A stretch of DNA of 64,000 bases from Oscheius tipulae (taxonomy: Eukaryota; Nematoda; Chromadorea; Rhabditida; Rhabditidae): the NCBI GenBank assembly GCA_037178975.1, contig JASJZH010000005.1, positions 1,922,001-1,986,000 of the forward strand, read 5' to 3'. This document shows, piece by piece, positions 21,888-33,448 of the stretch; the stretch's first letter is position 1; every line of letters begins with the position of its first letter. The translations under genes and the position numbers were made by a program. The notes beneath the pieces were generated by a model. That model saw nothing but the letters and a program-made list of their open reading frames with translations. It was not told the DNA's origin and did not search any database.

Positions 21888-21944
21888 GCATATTCTCGAG
21901 AAATGAACGTGTTTTTAAGCGCGCCAATACTTATCGGCCACCCT
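21888..21944 (+). mobile_element. Solo right end of the Tc1-like element
   Basis: From TGCATATTCTCGAGAAATGA to GGCCACCCT the sequence matches 21208-21263 with three or so differences. It keeps the terminal CCACCCT that the first copy has lost. No transposase precedes it. Confidence 0.8.
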
Positions 21945-23106
21945 ATATACCGTGGTGAACAAATCGATCGTTCCTGCAGACGGTCATCTATACTTGGGAA
22001 CGCCGTCCTTATGCCCCAAAACCACAACGCCTGTGCAAGCAGCTTATCGCTGCATATAACTTTACTCCTGTTTCTGTACCTTTACGGCCAAAGAAGTGAA
22101 AAAGTAACTTGTTTGTTCCAATCAATTATAGCTCTTGAAGGACAGCATTTTTTTTAAAGACTGTTCACATCCGTAGGAGAATCTCTTGTAACAATAACGG
22201 CAAGACTATTTCTCAATCAAATTCCTGCTTCACAAAAAAATCTTCCAGATAATCGTTGTCGGCTGCATGCCGGAATCGATATACTCGATGGCACTGAAAG
22301 AAGCCGAGCAAAGAGCGAAAGGCCCTGCTGGACTGCAAGAAGGAGCTCAAGTCGATCCTGAAGAAGAGAGTCGAGGGCCATCAGATGCAATCCAGAGTTT
22401 AGTGCAAACAAAAAAGACTTACAATTATTTTACAGACTCGCTAGTATTCATAATGAGACCATTTGGAAAGCAGATCAATCTGAAGTTTTATAATAGGTCA
22501 CAAAGATCGTTCGTAATACTTTTTCAGAACTTTCATTTTGCTTCAAGGTCATCGTATAGCAACTTCCCACACATATATTGGCAAAAAAATAAAATTTCTT
22601 TCGAAAAATAAAGATACCCGGGATACCTTGTTCACAGCTTCTTTCGTTTCAGCACTGTCATGTAAAAACGCTTTTCTGAAATGAGCCGATAAACTGTTAG
22701 ACCGTTTTACGACAAGAGTGACGATATAATTGTTTTTTTAAAAGCTTCCTTCTTCTATGGAGACAGTGAGACACAACATATATTGCTGTCTAGGAGCCTG
22801 TCCCGTTTCCGGAAATCTGAAAATTGATTCCGCCAAGGCCCATTGTGATACCAGGTGAATGTTCGCAACTGAAAAATTGAACAATCAGTCGTTTGATTCC
22901 CTGGAAATCCCTCGCATCAGTTACCCGAAAACTTCTTTTTAGATCTTTTATTGGTTCCGAACTAACGTATAACCGAACTTTTTTTTGAAAGTGGTTGTCC
23001 TTCTATCTTTCGCATGATTGAATTTTCTGCGTATAGCCAGAAGAGCATACCATTACACTTTTTGAAAACTTCTCCTCTTTTATAAAAACAGTGAAACACA
23101 ATCTGT
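21945..23106. other. Downstream region with a tandem copy of the CPG4-like 3' end
   Basis: Coding frames here are short (for example 22267-22611) and not recognised. The stretch 22745-22860 is a diverged direct copy of 23065-23180: both contain GGAGCCTGTCCC followed by a similar block ending CCCATTGTGAT, and a preceding CTTCT-rich segment with ACAGTGAGACACAA or ACAGTGAAACACAA. So the terminal part of the neighbouring gene's last exon was duplicated in tandem and then decayed. Confidence 0.5.
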
Positions 23107-26100
23107 TCATTGTCTCGGAGCCTGTCCCTTCTTCGGGAATCTGAGAACAGATTCGGCCAAAGCCCATTGTGATCCGGACACCTGGACAGGGCTTTGGGCC
23201 TCTGCCCCTCCTCCCATGTGTGGAGATCCTAGATGCTGGAAAGGCTGGGCGGGTGTCTTTAGTTGAGGAGCAGGGGTTGGACTGACTGGACTCTGAGAGA
23301 CTGGCTCACCAGCACCCAAACCCACAGAAGCTGGGAGAAAATGTCTCGGAGTTGGAGGAATTGGGTTCCGGATAGGTGCTGGGGTAGGAGGGACGGGTTT
23401 GATGATAGGCTTTGACGGGTTCTGGATGCGGAGACGGGGGAAGCCTGAAAATACTCAAATATATATGTTGCAGTTCATATTAAACGGCCGTTTATATTGA
23501 ACGGAACTAGTTCATATTGAACAGTTTCACTCGATTTTTTTTTATTATTAGCCATTTTCTATCTAGAAACTCTTTTTCTGATGTCAAGACATGAAATAAC
23601 CCCTTTGAACGTAGAAAAATTTTAGAAATCGAAGCAGCCAAGCGAGCGCGTGCGTTTTGTTAGGGTTTTTTTTCTCACATTTCCCCGTTTTTCCCCTGTG
23701 TACACAATTTTTATCCTTTCTTTGTTATTTTCTCTCCATAATTTCTATTTGACAAAATGAATAGCCGTGTTTCAGCGATGGGCTCGCTAATTACGTCTCA
23801 AGAGCAGCTGAAACTCGAGCATAAGAGACGACTTATCGCTAAACTGGAAGACTATATAAGCCAGAGGAAAGATACTCAAATCAAACCCGTTGAAAATTAC
23901 GAGAAGATCCTTGGAGCCGTTCAGAAGCGTCAAGAAGGGGAGAAATTCCTTAACGATCAGGTCAGAAGAAACTACGCTACAAGGTTAGTCATTTTTGTAA
24001 TCTGTAGCTTTTTCTAGGTTCGAGACTAGCTTCATAAATGGAAAAACGGAACTTCTACACAATGGACAGATCGTGTTGACGCCGACACGAGCTTTTGAAC
24101 TTCTCTACGTCGCCCATTTGACTGGTGGATGCTGTGGGCGCGATCTGATGTGGCCGAAAGTGAAAGGATTTTATGGAATAACACAGTTAGCTTTTCTATC
24201 ACTCGAAAACTGGAATAATTCAGGAAGCTCGTAACCGAATTCATCTCCTGCTGCTCTATTTGCCCCCTAAAAAAAGGAAAATCGAAGAAAGGAATCGTTG
24301 TCAAGCCTTTGCTGAGCAGCCGAAGAAATCAGCGTTGCCAGGCGGGTATTTTTTTCATTACAAATAACAAACTCATCGTATTTAGCTCGACCTCATAAAC
24401 ATGCAGTCGAAGCCAGACGGAGAATGGAAATTCATTGCCGTTTACCAAGACCATCTTACCAAATACGTCATACTGAGAGCGCTAAAGACAAAAACGGCTT
24501 CCGATGTAGCTGCACAGGTCAGCACAATCTTCGCTCTTTTCGGTGAGAATTTTTTTCTATTTTATTAAAATTATTCTAATTAGGACCCCCTGAAATACTA
24601 CAAACGGACAATGGGCGGGAATTTGCAAATAGCACCCTGGAATCACTCATCGCTTTGTGGCCAGAATGCAGGATCATACACGGAAAACCCCGCCACAGCC
24701 AATCTCAAGGCTCCGTCGAACGATGTAACCGTGATGTGGAGGACATAATGTTTGCTGAGATGCTGCGACGTCAAACTCCTCACTGGGCTCAACTGTTGGA
24801 CTACGTTCAGTTCGTAAAAAACACAAGATATCATCGAGGAATCGGGAGGACACCGTATAAAGCTATGTTTGGTTAGTTTTCTTTTATCTCCTACATTTCA
24901 AACCGTCAGGATATGATTATAGACTCACAAACGACACTCTGAGCATAGCCCAGGATCAGGAGGTTCCAATCGACGATAAGCTAGAAGACTTTATTCAAAT
25001 CGAATCCATTGAAGAAGCTGCAGCTGACGAGAAAGAAGAATACGATGAAGACGAGTACGTTGAAGAAGAGGAAGAAGCCGAGAAATTTTGGATCGAGCAG
25101 CAGAGAGCAATTGAAAAGGAGAGGGAAGAAGCCAGCCAATCGCTCGAACGACAAGCCGAAAAAATGCTTCGAGCATCAAATACGCAGTCGGTTTCAATTT
25201 CATCGCGTATAAAAAAGATTTGCTTAAGATTTGGCACCGTAGATGTTGGAGCTAGCGTATTGGTGGCGATCCTCGACGTAGACCGACCCAAAATAGGAGC
25301 TCGCAATCTAATGGCAGTTGTTCTCGAGCAGAAGGATGGATTCTATCGGTAACACTTGCAATGATGGCGGATTTAGTTATTATTTCAGGCTAGGTACGTC
25401 CAAGGGACGTCTCACACAATGGTACGCCAGGAATCAACTAGATCCACTTCAAGAATCGTTTCTTACTGCTTCAGACGTGCCCGACATCGAGCTGCAGTCG
25501 TTCCGATCTGCAGTTGCCCGAGATTCCATTTCAGGAGGCCAAAGACACCAGCATTGTAATTGCAATGGCAAATGTGACACTAATCGTTGCTCCTGTAAGG
25601 CCCATAATGTTCAATGCAACACCCGTTGTCATAAATTCAATTCAGCTTGTAAAAACAAGTAGTTTTCTTTCTCTTTTCCTTGTGTGATTGTCATTTGCTC
25701 AATAAACACTACTCACAACCACAGTTGCAGGGGGAAAACGGGGATATGTGAGAAAAAAACACCAACAAAATGCACGCGCTCGCTTGACTGCTTCGATTTT
25801 TAAAATTTTTCTACGTTCAATGTTGTTATTTCATGTCTTGACATCAGAAAAAGAGTTTTTAGATAGAAAATGGCTAAAAATAAAGAAAAAATCGCAAAAT
25901 CGAGTGAAACTGTTCAATATGAACTAGTTCAAATTGAACGTTCAATACAAACTAGTTCCGTTCAATATAAACGGCCGTTCAATATGAACTGCAACATATA
26001 CATTTTTTGGAAAATAAAGCCCTTCCAGTGCTAAATGAGACCGCTACTTTCTAATACTCTTTTGTTGAAACAAGTACCCCTCTACCGTCAATTCACTTAA

Positions 26101-29100
26101 AAGCGGATGTCCTTGCTATTGCAATAACAGCAACGAATATTATATCATTTTTGTCTCCATATCTTGGATTTCACACAGAAATTCAGGTACATGGATAGAT
26201 TTGCACACAATCTGATGGTACATCGTGACAAAGATTAGTTTTGGAAAAAGACAATCCTGCCATGAGGTGAATGAAACCCTTTAGGGAAAAGGATGAAACA
26301 CAAGAAGGCTTCAAATTCAGACAACGAGCAAGACTTATTTCGGAGAATCGGAATGTTATGTAATAAATACAATACAGCTCAAATCGAGATCTTGCAGAAA
26401 CTATTAGTTTTACACCAAATGTGAACTTGAAAATATTGAAATGTGATATCCATTAGCAGAGACAGAGAAACATACCATTACCAGCACTGGCTCCATCCAA
26501 TGGCGACACAATTTCCGGAATTGTAGGCATGGGCTGCTTCACGACCTCTGTCACTGTCATATTGGTCCGTTTCTCGGCCTCCTTCTCTGCATACATCCTC
26601 CGCAGATCACCGTCTAGAGAGGGATCCATCCGGAATTGTTGCAGGTCGGCGGCACTAAAAGTCTCTGATGTGGGAAAAAATCTCAATGTCTTTGAAGGAA
26701 ACATCAGGAACAAAAAATTCACCGACTATAATTAGGTTTGATGAAACTGACTATTTCCTAGAGTATAGCTAAGAGAAAAAAATATGAATATATTGGGTTG
26801 GCATATAAGTCTTTTCGCTTTTTGTAAACATGTCCTTTGTCTTGTGTTCGATAACGTCTGAACTATTGATATAGCACCTCGTGTAGCTCACTCGGTCTTC
26901 TACCACCACCATGCAAGACACCGCTTCCCTTCTTCTTATTCTCTATTCTCTGTTCGTTTTGATCCGGACTATTGATGACCTGCCACCCTACGATCTGCGA
27001 CATGAGTTCCTCAAAGGCACGAATGGAGCCCAAACGGCGGCTGATATCAACGATGTTTATGGCCAAGGGACGACGTCTACGAGGGTATGCCAGTTGTGGC
27101 TCTATCGCTTTCGGTCTGTGGACAAAAGTGTCGAAGTTGAGCCAAGGTCAACTTTTGATGAATCGAAGCTGCTGCAGCTCGTGAACGAGAACAATCGCCA
27201 GACTACCCGTGAACTAGCAGAGGCACTGTCTGTCAGTCATGCTGCAGTGGAACATCATTTGAAGCAATTGAGATTTATGAAGAAACTGGGCACTTGGTTG
27301 CCGCATGACCTCAGTGACACCCAGAAGTGGCAGCGCATGTCTGTCGCCCATTCTCTCTTGTCCAGGTATGAGAGGAAATCCTTTTTACCACGCCTGGCGA
27401 TGGGGAATGAGAAGTGGATAACGTAGGTAAACTTCCAAAGGAAACATCAATGGGTGGGTCCAGGGCAGACACCAAGTCCTGATGTGAAACCCGACACCCA
27501 TCAAAAGGAGATTATGCTGTGTTTTCTGGAATATCGAAGGGAGATTATGCTGTGTTTTCTGGGATATCGCATTATGGTGTTTACAACGAATGAGAAAGTT
27601 GTTTGGAAGACAATAAATTTTCGCATTTGAAAAAGCGTAAAGACTTATATGCCAACCCAATACTACTTGAAACTGGAAACGTGAAACATTGTTCGGTTTA
27701 GTACAGGATGAGCGGTGCATATCTAACAGAACAAGATTTTTGCGGCAAATGTAGAAAGTTTCTTCATACTATCTATAACCCTTCGGAAGGTTCCTCGTGA
27801 TTATAGATAGTGTAGAATCCTTGTTTCAAGTTTATAAAGACAGATGCCTATCTACTGCTTCTGGCACAATATTTCTACTGGTAGCGCAACTCAAGTCCGC
27901 CCGCTGTCACGAATTTCCGAGCCAAAAATTTGTTTATGCGCAAGATTTCAAAGCAGTTTTGAGTTTTTTGCGGTCGGCGAACATTTTGGAAGCATGATCG
28001 AATAAAATTATTGGGTTGGCAACTAAGTCTTTTCGTTTTTTCAAATACAAAAATTTATTGACTTCCAAACAATTTTTTCATTCGTTGTAATTACCATTAT
28101 GATGCACCACGTCTGCCCATTTCACGGGTAGCTTACGGATACCACGCTCGTAGAACACCTTGGGTTTCGACGCGAAGAAGTTTGTCAACCAAGTTTTGAG
28201 TGCGTCGTCGGAATCGAAGTGTTGTCCTCCAATCTCGTTGTTGAGAGTCCGGAATAGATAATAGTCGGAAGGGGCAAGAGCCGGGCTATATGGAGGATGG
28301 GGTAAAATCTCCCAACCCAGGTCGTGGATCTTGGAGTGAGTTTTGCAACATGGGGGCGCGCGTTGTCCATCTGTAGGATGACCTTCGACTTCAGCGGCCG
28401 TTTCTGACGAAGTGCAACGGCAACCTTCTCAAGTTGCTGGCTGTATATGGCGGCCGTAAGGGTAGTTCCAGCATCCAGCAGTTCCCAGTGTACCACTCCT
28501 TCGATATCCCAGAAAACACAGAGCATAATCTTCTTTTGATGGGTGTTCACATCAGGAATTAATGTCTGCCCTGGGCCCACCCATTAACGCTTCCTTCGGA
28601 AGTTAACGTACGTTACCCACTTCTCATCCCCCGTCACCAGGCGTGGTAAAAAGGATTTCCTCTCATACCTGAACAGGAGAGAACGGACATGCGCACTCAG
28701 GTCATGCGGCAACCAAGTGCCCAGTTTCTTCATAAATCTCATTTGCTTCAAATGATGTTCCACTGCGGCATGACTGACAGACAGTGCCTCTGCTAGTTCA
28801 CGGATAGTCTGCCGATTGTTCTCATTCACGAGCTGCTGCAGCAGCGATTCATCAAAACTTCTTGGCCGACCTGACCTTGGTTCATCTTCGACGCTTTTGT
28901 CCCCAGACCGAAAGCGATGGAAGCACAACTGGCATACCCTCGTGGACGTCGTCCCTTAGCCATAAACATCGTTGATATTAGCCGCTGTTTGGGTTCCATT
29001 CGTGTCTTTGAGGAACTCGTATAACATGACATGTCGCACAAGACAAAGGACATGTTTACAAAAAGTGAAAAGACTTTGTTGCCAACCCAATAGCTACTCA

Positions 29101-32100
29101 TTGTTATGAAAAGTATATCATGTTTCGACGAAACATAGTTGGTATCCCAAAGTACAAAAAACAGAAAACAACCTATCGTTTTCAGTTTTCTTTATCTTGC
29201 TGATGGAGGTAGTGAAAATCCCCTCATTGCCGGCTTCTTTATCACTCTTTAAAACCTCAATATATTATCACTCTTTAAAACCCAAGTTGCTTTCAAACTT
29301 TGAAGAGTCCTGGAGCTTCTTAATGGAGCGAATTGTGCTACCCCGTGTTCGAGTAAGTTACAAGATATCTGTCTGTGTGTCTGTTTGTCTCTCTCTCTTC
29401 TACACCTACCTATGAATGTAGTTACATTGTTTCGGTAGAAGCATCCCCAAGATCGGACTAATCGTGGCCAATTCCCCTTGCATAGACGCTATGGGCCGGA
29501 CAATGACTTCTGTCAGCAGAGCTCCAGCCGATCCCTCACACCGGGCATTGAATTTGTTCTTGATGCATCGCAGCACACAGTCTCCCACCCTATTTGTGTT
29601 TTTGTTTCATGTTCGTAGATTGACATACTGACACAGCTCTCCAGACATCTGATTGAGTTCATTCATAGAGTTGGGGTCGAATTGTGGAATGGCGGGTACC
29701 TCTGGCGTCTCGATGGGAATTCCTCGCATTATTTGGTCTGAAGAAAAGTAGAAACTTCCACATAATGAGATTTCAGGAAAACTTTTGACTATAAGGAATC
29801 CTCGCAACATCTTTGACACTAACTTCATTCCAGGATCATTTTGGATCGAGGAAACATAAATCTTTTTGTGGTCATAAGAGGGACGTATATTCTTTAAGTA
29901 AAAATTCCATCGGAAACTACCTTGAAATTAGAAAACAAAGTGGGTTCAACTTTTTTAACTTCTTATATTATTTTTGTGTTTCAACAAGTCTTATATAGCT
30001 GCAACTTGAAGTTTCATTGCTTATGCGTTTGGGGGTGTTTCTTTCAACATAAAAAAAAACTTCCAGCTTGATCCTTAGGCTGGCTTTTCCCCTACTGTCG
30101 CTGAATCAATCAACAATTGCCAAAATAAGCATACCCTGAATAACCGCAGTGGAAAAAAAGACAGAAAAAATTACGTCTCACGTGCCGTTCAAGACAGTTG
30201 TACCCAACATTAGCCTTCTTCCTCGAATACCATGGAGAAAAACAAAAAGTTTACCTTGAATCTGTTTGGCTATGGAAGACCGCATGACCATGTTCATAAT
30301 TGTGTTTTTGGTGTTGCACTCTCCCTCGCATTCTGCCTGGACAGCCGATGACTGAGTGTCGATGCATTCTATCGTGTTTTGAAAGGCTGAAAACTGGGTT
30401 TTTTAAAATGTTTTTTTAAAACAAAGTTGAATCCACATATCACTGAGAGAGGACCTTCCTGAGCCACAAAATATGATAGTTGAAGGTTTCAAAATCAAAA
30501 ATGTTTCAGGTTTTTCGTGTAAGAACGTATGTCAAGATGAACATGCTACCTGGATTTATTTCTGAAACTGGATAAAAGGTGAAAGACATTTTGATTTGGA
30601 TCGAGAGCACTGACATTTCATAAATCTCAAAATCTACAGAAGATTTATACAGCAAAACTGTTTCACCAGGCTGCCAAAGAAGAGCGAGACTATTTGCATA
30701 CAATACTACGTCCTTCTAGATTTTAAGAATCACTCCATGCTTCTCCCAACCTAACGCTATTCATTGATACTCATAAGTTTGGATAAGTTGAAAAAATTTT
30801 CATTCGACCTTCAATAGTAGCGTGAACATTTGAATTCAATATGTGCGGGGAATGGGAGCGAGTTGGCGCAGTGGCAGGGGGCACCAGCGTTAATTGAAGG
30901 GTCCCAAGTTCAAATCGGCTCAACCAAGGCTTCCATCCTCTCAGAGGGATCGATGGTAGTAGCTTGCTATGAAGATAAGGCGTTCTTGGAGTCAGATTTG
31001 GCACTTGTCCAGCTTAAAACGTAAGCCTACTCGACTTGGCCCCTAAGGTTGTACCCGCATGCAATTGAGCTCGTTCTGGCACTTTATCTTTATGTGAGGG
31101 AAAGGATAGTAGAGTGGCTAACTGAATTTGCTGCAGCGTAGCGAAACTTTTTCAAAAAAACAAAAATGTTTCATCACGCCTACACCTTTTGTCTCAAGAC
31201 TGAAATTATGCTTCCGAAGCAATAATCTATGTACAGGCACAGGTTCCACAAATGTTTTCACGGAACTCCTAATAAGTAGCTGGATGTCGGAGTTCGTTCC
31301 CTCTCTCTTTCAGCAGGTTTTGGTCTTTTTGAAAGAAGAAAGATTTCAACCAGCCTACTATAAGTAGCAGCCTTTTTTTCCAGGGTAATGGGTGCCCTAT
31401 CGTTTAGATAATGAATATATAATACATCATCAGGACAAATGAATATTCTAATCTAATCTAATCATCGGCGAAAAACATGTTTCATGGAAATCTCAAAGAA
31501 GTCTATATTCAGACAGTTTTCGGTACTTTGTTTCAAGTAACATCCAAAATAAGAAAGAACCTTTGAGTGTCAATATTTGGTCTTCGATACGTTCTAGAAT
31601 TGCAATGAGTATGTTTCAACACACTTTTGGATGCTTTGGAATCAAAAATGTTTTACGGCAACTTCAATATGAGAATGAGGGCTTGAAGTACAATGATTTT
31701 GTTCAGGTCAATTTGCAATGAAATTGCATTACCAGAGTTTTTCTTGGCACGTTTAAAACAAAAGCGTTTCAAGAATCGCATCAATCCCACAAGTAGACAT
31801 CCTTCTTTCATTTTCCACTCAGTAAGTTTCTGGTGTTTGGGAAACAAAAATGTTTCACGAAACAGTCAATATTTGAAAGAACTTACGAAAACAGTTAACT
31901 TATTCTTTTTCTTGTAAATATCAATGCAAATCCTTTCAAAGTTTCTCCAAGCTCACGAGAAAAAAAACAAAAAGTTTTCACGCGACTCTCAATATCAGAG
32001 AGTACTTTTGAAGTCTGATAAAGCTTCAAGCACTGCTACAAAAATGTTTCAACACACCAACAAGTAGCAATCTGTCATTTTAATCTAGTAGCTTTCCTCC

Positions 32101-33448
32101 CCCAGACATCAGTAAACTATACTTACCCAAATTCTGATCCACACACATGTACCGTATTCCGCTGGTCACTGTCTCAAACAGTGTGTGATCCTCATTCCCG
32201 CATTTTTTCTCCATCTCAATGCACGAGTAGCTCTCGTTGTAAGAGCTAAAATTGTGATTTTTAGGATCCTGGGTCACATTTTCAGGTCTCGTCATGTTCT
32301 GCAAAGTTGCAACCCTTTTCCAGATCTATAACTTTACAGGACTCAGCCGTGAGGCCTCGATAAATGCCCGAAAAATGGGAGAAATAGGATATAGACTCAC
32401 TTGCAGACCTTCTTGTACCTCTCAATGTGAGACATACTCTTCATGACGAGCCCAACAGAGTCGAGAAGGTTATTGGAACAGTCTTTTTGACAGGGAGTGA
32501 GAGTGGAGAGATCCTGGATGAGGTCTCGACTGGCTGGTTTTCTAAAAAAAAAAATTGGATTGTGTTTCACTGGGTGTTGGCAGCGACCGTTGTGTTCGAA
32601 ATTGTGTAAAATAATATCTGGTCCACCAAAGGGATTTTCCGAAGAAGTCACACCAAAAACCTATTCCTTTCATAGGAAAATATGATTCGTGAGGAAGATG
32701 GCTTACTTGCAGTGTTTTGGATAACAACCACTGATACATACTCCTTGAAACAATAATCGTTCATCGTTTTATTGAGCGAACAAATCGCAGCTGATAACAA
32801 CTTTTTGGAACTTTGCTTCACAGCTAGTTCATAACTGATTTTGTCTATTTGTTACTGCTATTGCGAAAAAAACTACTACTTCCAGTTTTCTAACTTAATT
32901 GTCTTGTAGTTCCTGAAATAATTCCCTTCCGTCTCTTTTCTATTCCTTGTTTCGCGATCTAGACATAAACTGAATTTGCTCGAAGTTCTTGTTAGAACTG
33001 TCAATTTGGTAAAACTACTTTTCCGGGCCATTCCCTGAATACTGCAGCTGTAACTTACTTTTGAAATAGTTACACCCCCTTCCACCCAACTATTTTCTCT
33101 AAGGTTCAAACGACTTTGCAAATATTTTTAGAAGCACTAGAATAAAACTCATTCTCCTCTTTTGAAACTTTTTTTGTTTCATCTTCAGCATGTGAAATCT
33201 GTTTCGGTTTCGACGATACTTTCGTTATCTAATATTATCCGTGAAACATATCGAATTCGACTCACTTCCCTTTCCCCGTGATTGAATGAGGCCCATCCAA
33301 TGGGCTGGCCGGGGTTTTGAAGGCTGGGATCTGGTTGAACGGGTTCGAGTTCAAGGGGCTTTGGGCCATAGAAAGTCCAAGGAAGAAAATACCTATAGAT
33401 TTCCATTGAAACATAAAAAAGTTGGCTACCAGGAAAAAACTGGATCAT
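23107..33448 (-). CDS. CPG4-like secreted cysteine-rich protein
   Basis: Minus-strand exons: 33448-33430, 33392-33266, 32541-32401, 32298-32127, 30386-30255, 29737-29629, 29589-29410, 26654-26476 and 23444-23107, about 465 residues. The first two give a signal peptide (MIQFFPGIFFLGLSMA). The middle exons carry spaced cysteines in the order CQKDC, YKKVC, SYSCIEMEKKC, FETVTSGIRYMCVD, IECI, ECEGEC, GELC, CVLRCI and QCNY, which I read as the nematode chondroitin proteoglycan 4 (CPG4) type domain. The last exon is a Pro-rich tail (KPVPPTPAP). All junctions keep frame except 32401/32298, off by one; a single extra G at that donor would fix it. CPG-type proteins are secreted and some coat eggs; role here is inferred. 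Introns hold a Ginger-like element, two mariners, a SINE and many TGTTTCA motifs, stretching a 1.4 kb coding sequence over 10 kb. Confidence 0.7.
23462..26000 (+). mobile_element. Ginger-like cut-and-paste transposon
   Basis: The element runs from TGTTGCAGTTC at 23466 to GAACTGCAACA ending at 25996, with the 4-bp duplication TATA on both sides (23462-23465, 25997-26000). The terminal inverted repeats are about 240-270 bp long, and contain several TTCATATTGAAC-type sub-repeats. TGT...ACA ends, a 4-bp target duplication and a gypsy-like integrase fit the Ginger group. It sits in the last intron of the CPG4-like gene, opposite in strand. Confidence 0.85.
23757..25662 (+). CDS. Integrase-like DDE transposase of the Ginger-like element
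   Basis: Multi-exon frame: 23757-23983, 24018-24185, about 24224-24343, about 24387-24543, about 24583-24871, about 24909-25348 and about 25389-25662. Order: basic N-terminus; a zinc-binding H2C2-like part (AHLTGGCCG, then FISCCSICP); the integrase core with DLINMQSKPDGEW (first Asp), LQTDNGREF (second Asp) and SQGSVERCNRD (Glu); a highly acidic linker near 25010-25110; and a Cys-rich CXC-like end (CNCNGKCDTNRCSC). The architecture matches KRBA2-like and Ginger transposases. No internal stop is seen; one junction (about 24343/24387) is out of frame in my model. This copy may be young and possibly complete. Confidence 0.8.
26793..27660 (+). mobile_element. mariner element 1, internally deleted
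   Basis: Ends TTGGGTTGGCATATAAGTC at 26793 and the complement ending GCCAACCCAA at 27660, each flanked by TA. At 868 bp it is shorter than a full mariner. The frame 26911-27426 covers the helix-turn-helix region and the start of the catalytic domain, where the usual GDEKW reads GNEKW; the rest, including the later Asp residues, is deleted. It lies in an intron of the CPG4-like gene. Confidence 0.9.
27661..28010. other. Spacer between two mariners
   Basis: Intronic sequence of the CPG4-like gene; a short frame at 27797-27997 is not convincing. One TGTTTCA motif occurs near 27822. Confidence 0.4.
28011..29090 (-). mobile_element. mariner element 2 with broken transposase
   Basis: Ends TTGGGTTGGCAACTAAGTC at 28011 and the complement ending at 29090, both next to TA. 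On the minus strand the transposase shows the N-terminal helices, then LVTGDEKWVTYVN (first Asp) near 28600-28630, VILQMDNARPHVA (second Asp) near 28370, SDYYLF (third Asp) near 28250, and the normal C-terminus WADVVHHNGNYNE near 28080. A stop after FRRKR and frame changes near 28310 and 28700 inactivate it. It differs from element 1 in what is deleted, so the two decayed independently. Confidence 0.9.

Noticed and set aside
30848-30920. Functional tRNA gene
   Set aside because: A and B boxes are present but the acceptor and anticodon stems do not pair; better explained as a SINE head.
32572-32660. Extra exon of the CPG4-like gene (NPFGGPDIILHNFEHNGRC)
   Set aside because: Attractive because it has a Cys, but its phase does not fit either neighbour, while joining 33266 to 32541 directly keeps the frame.
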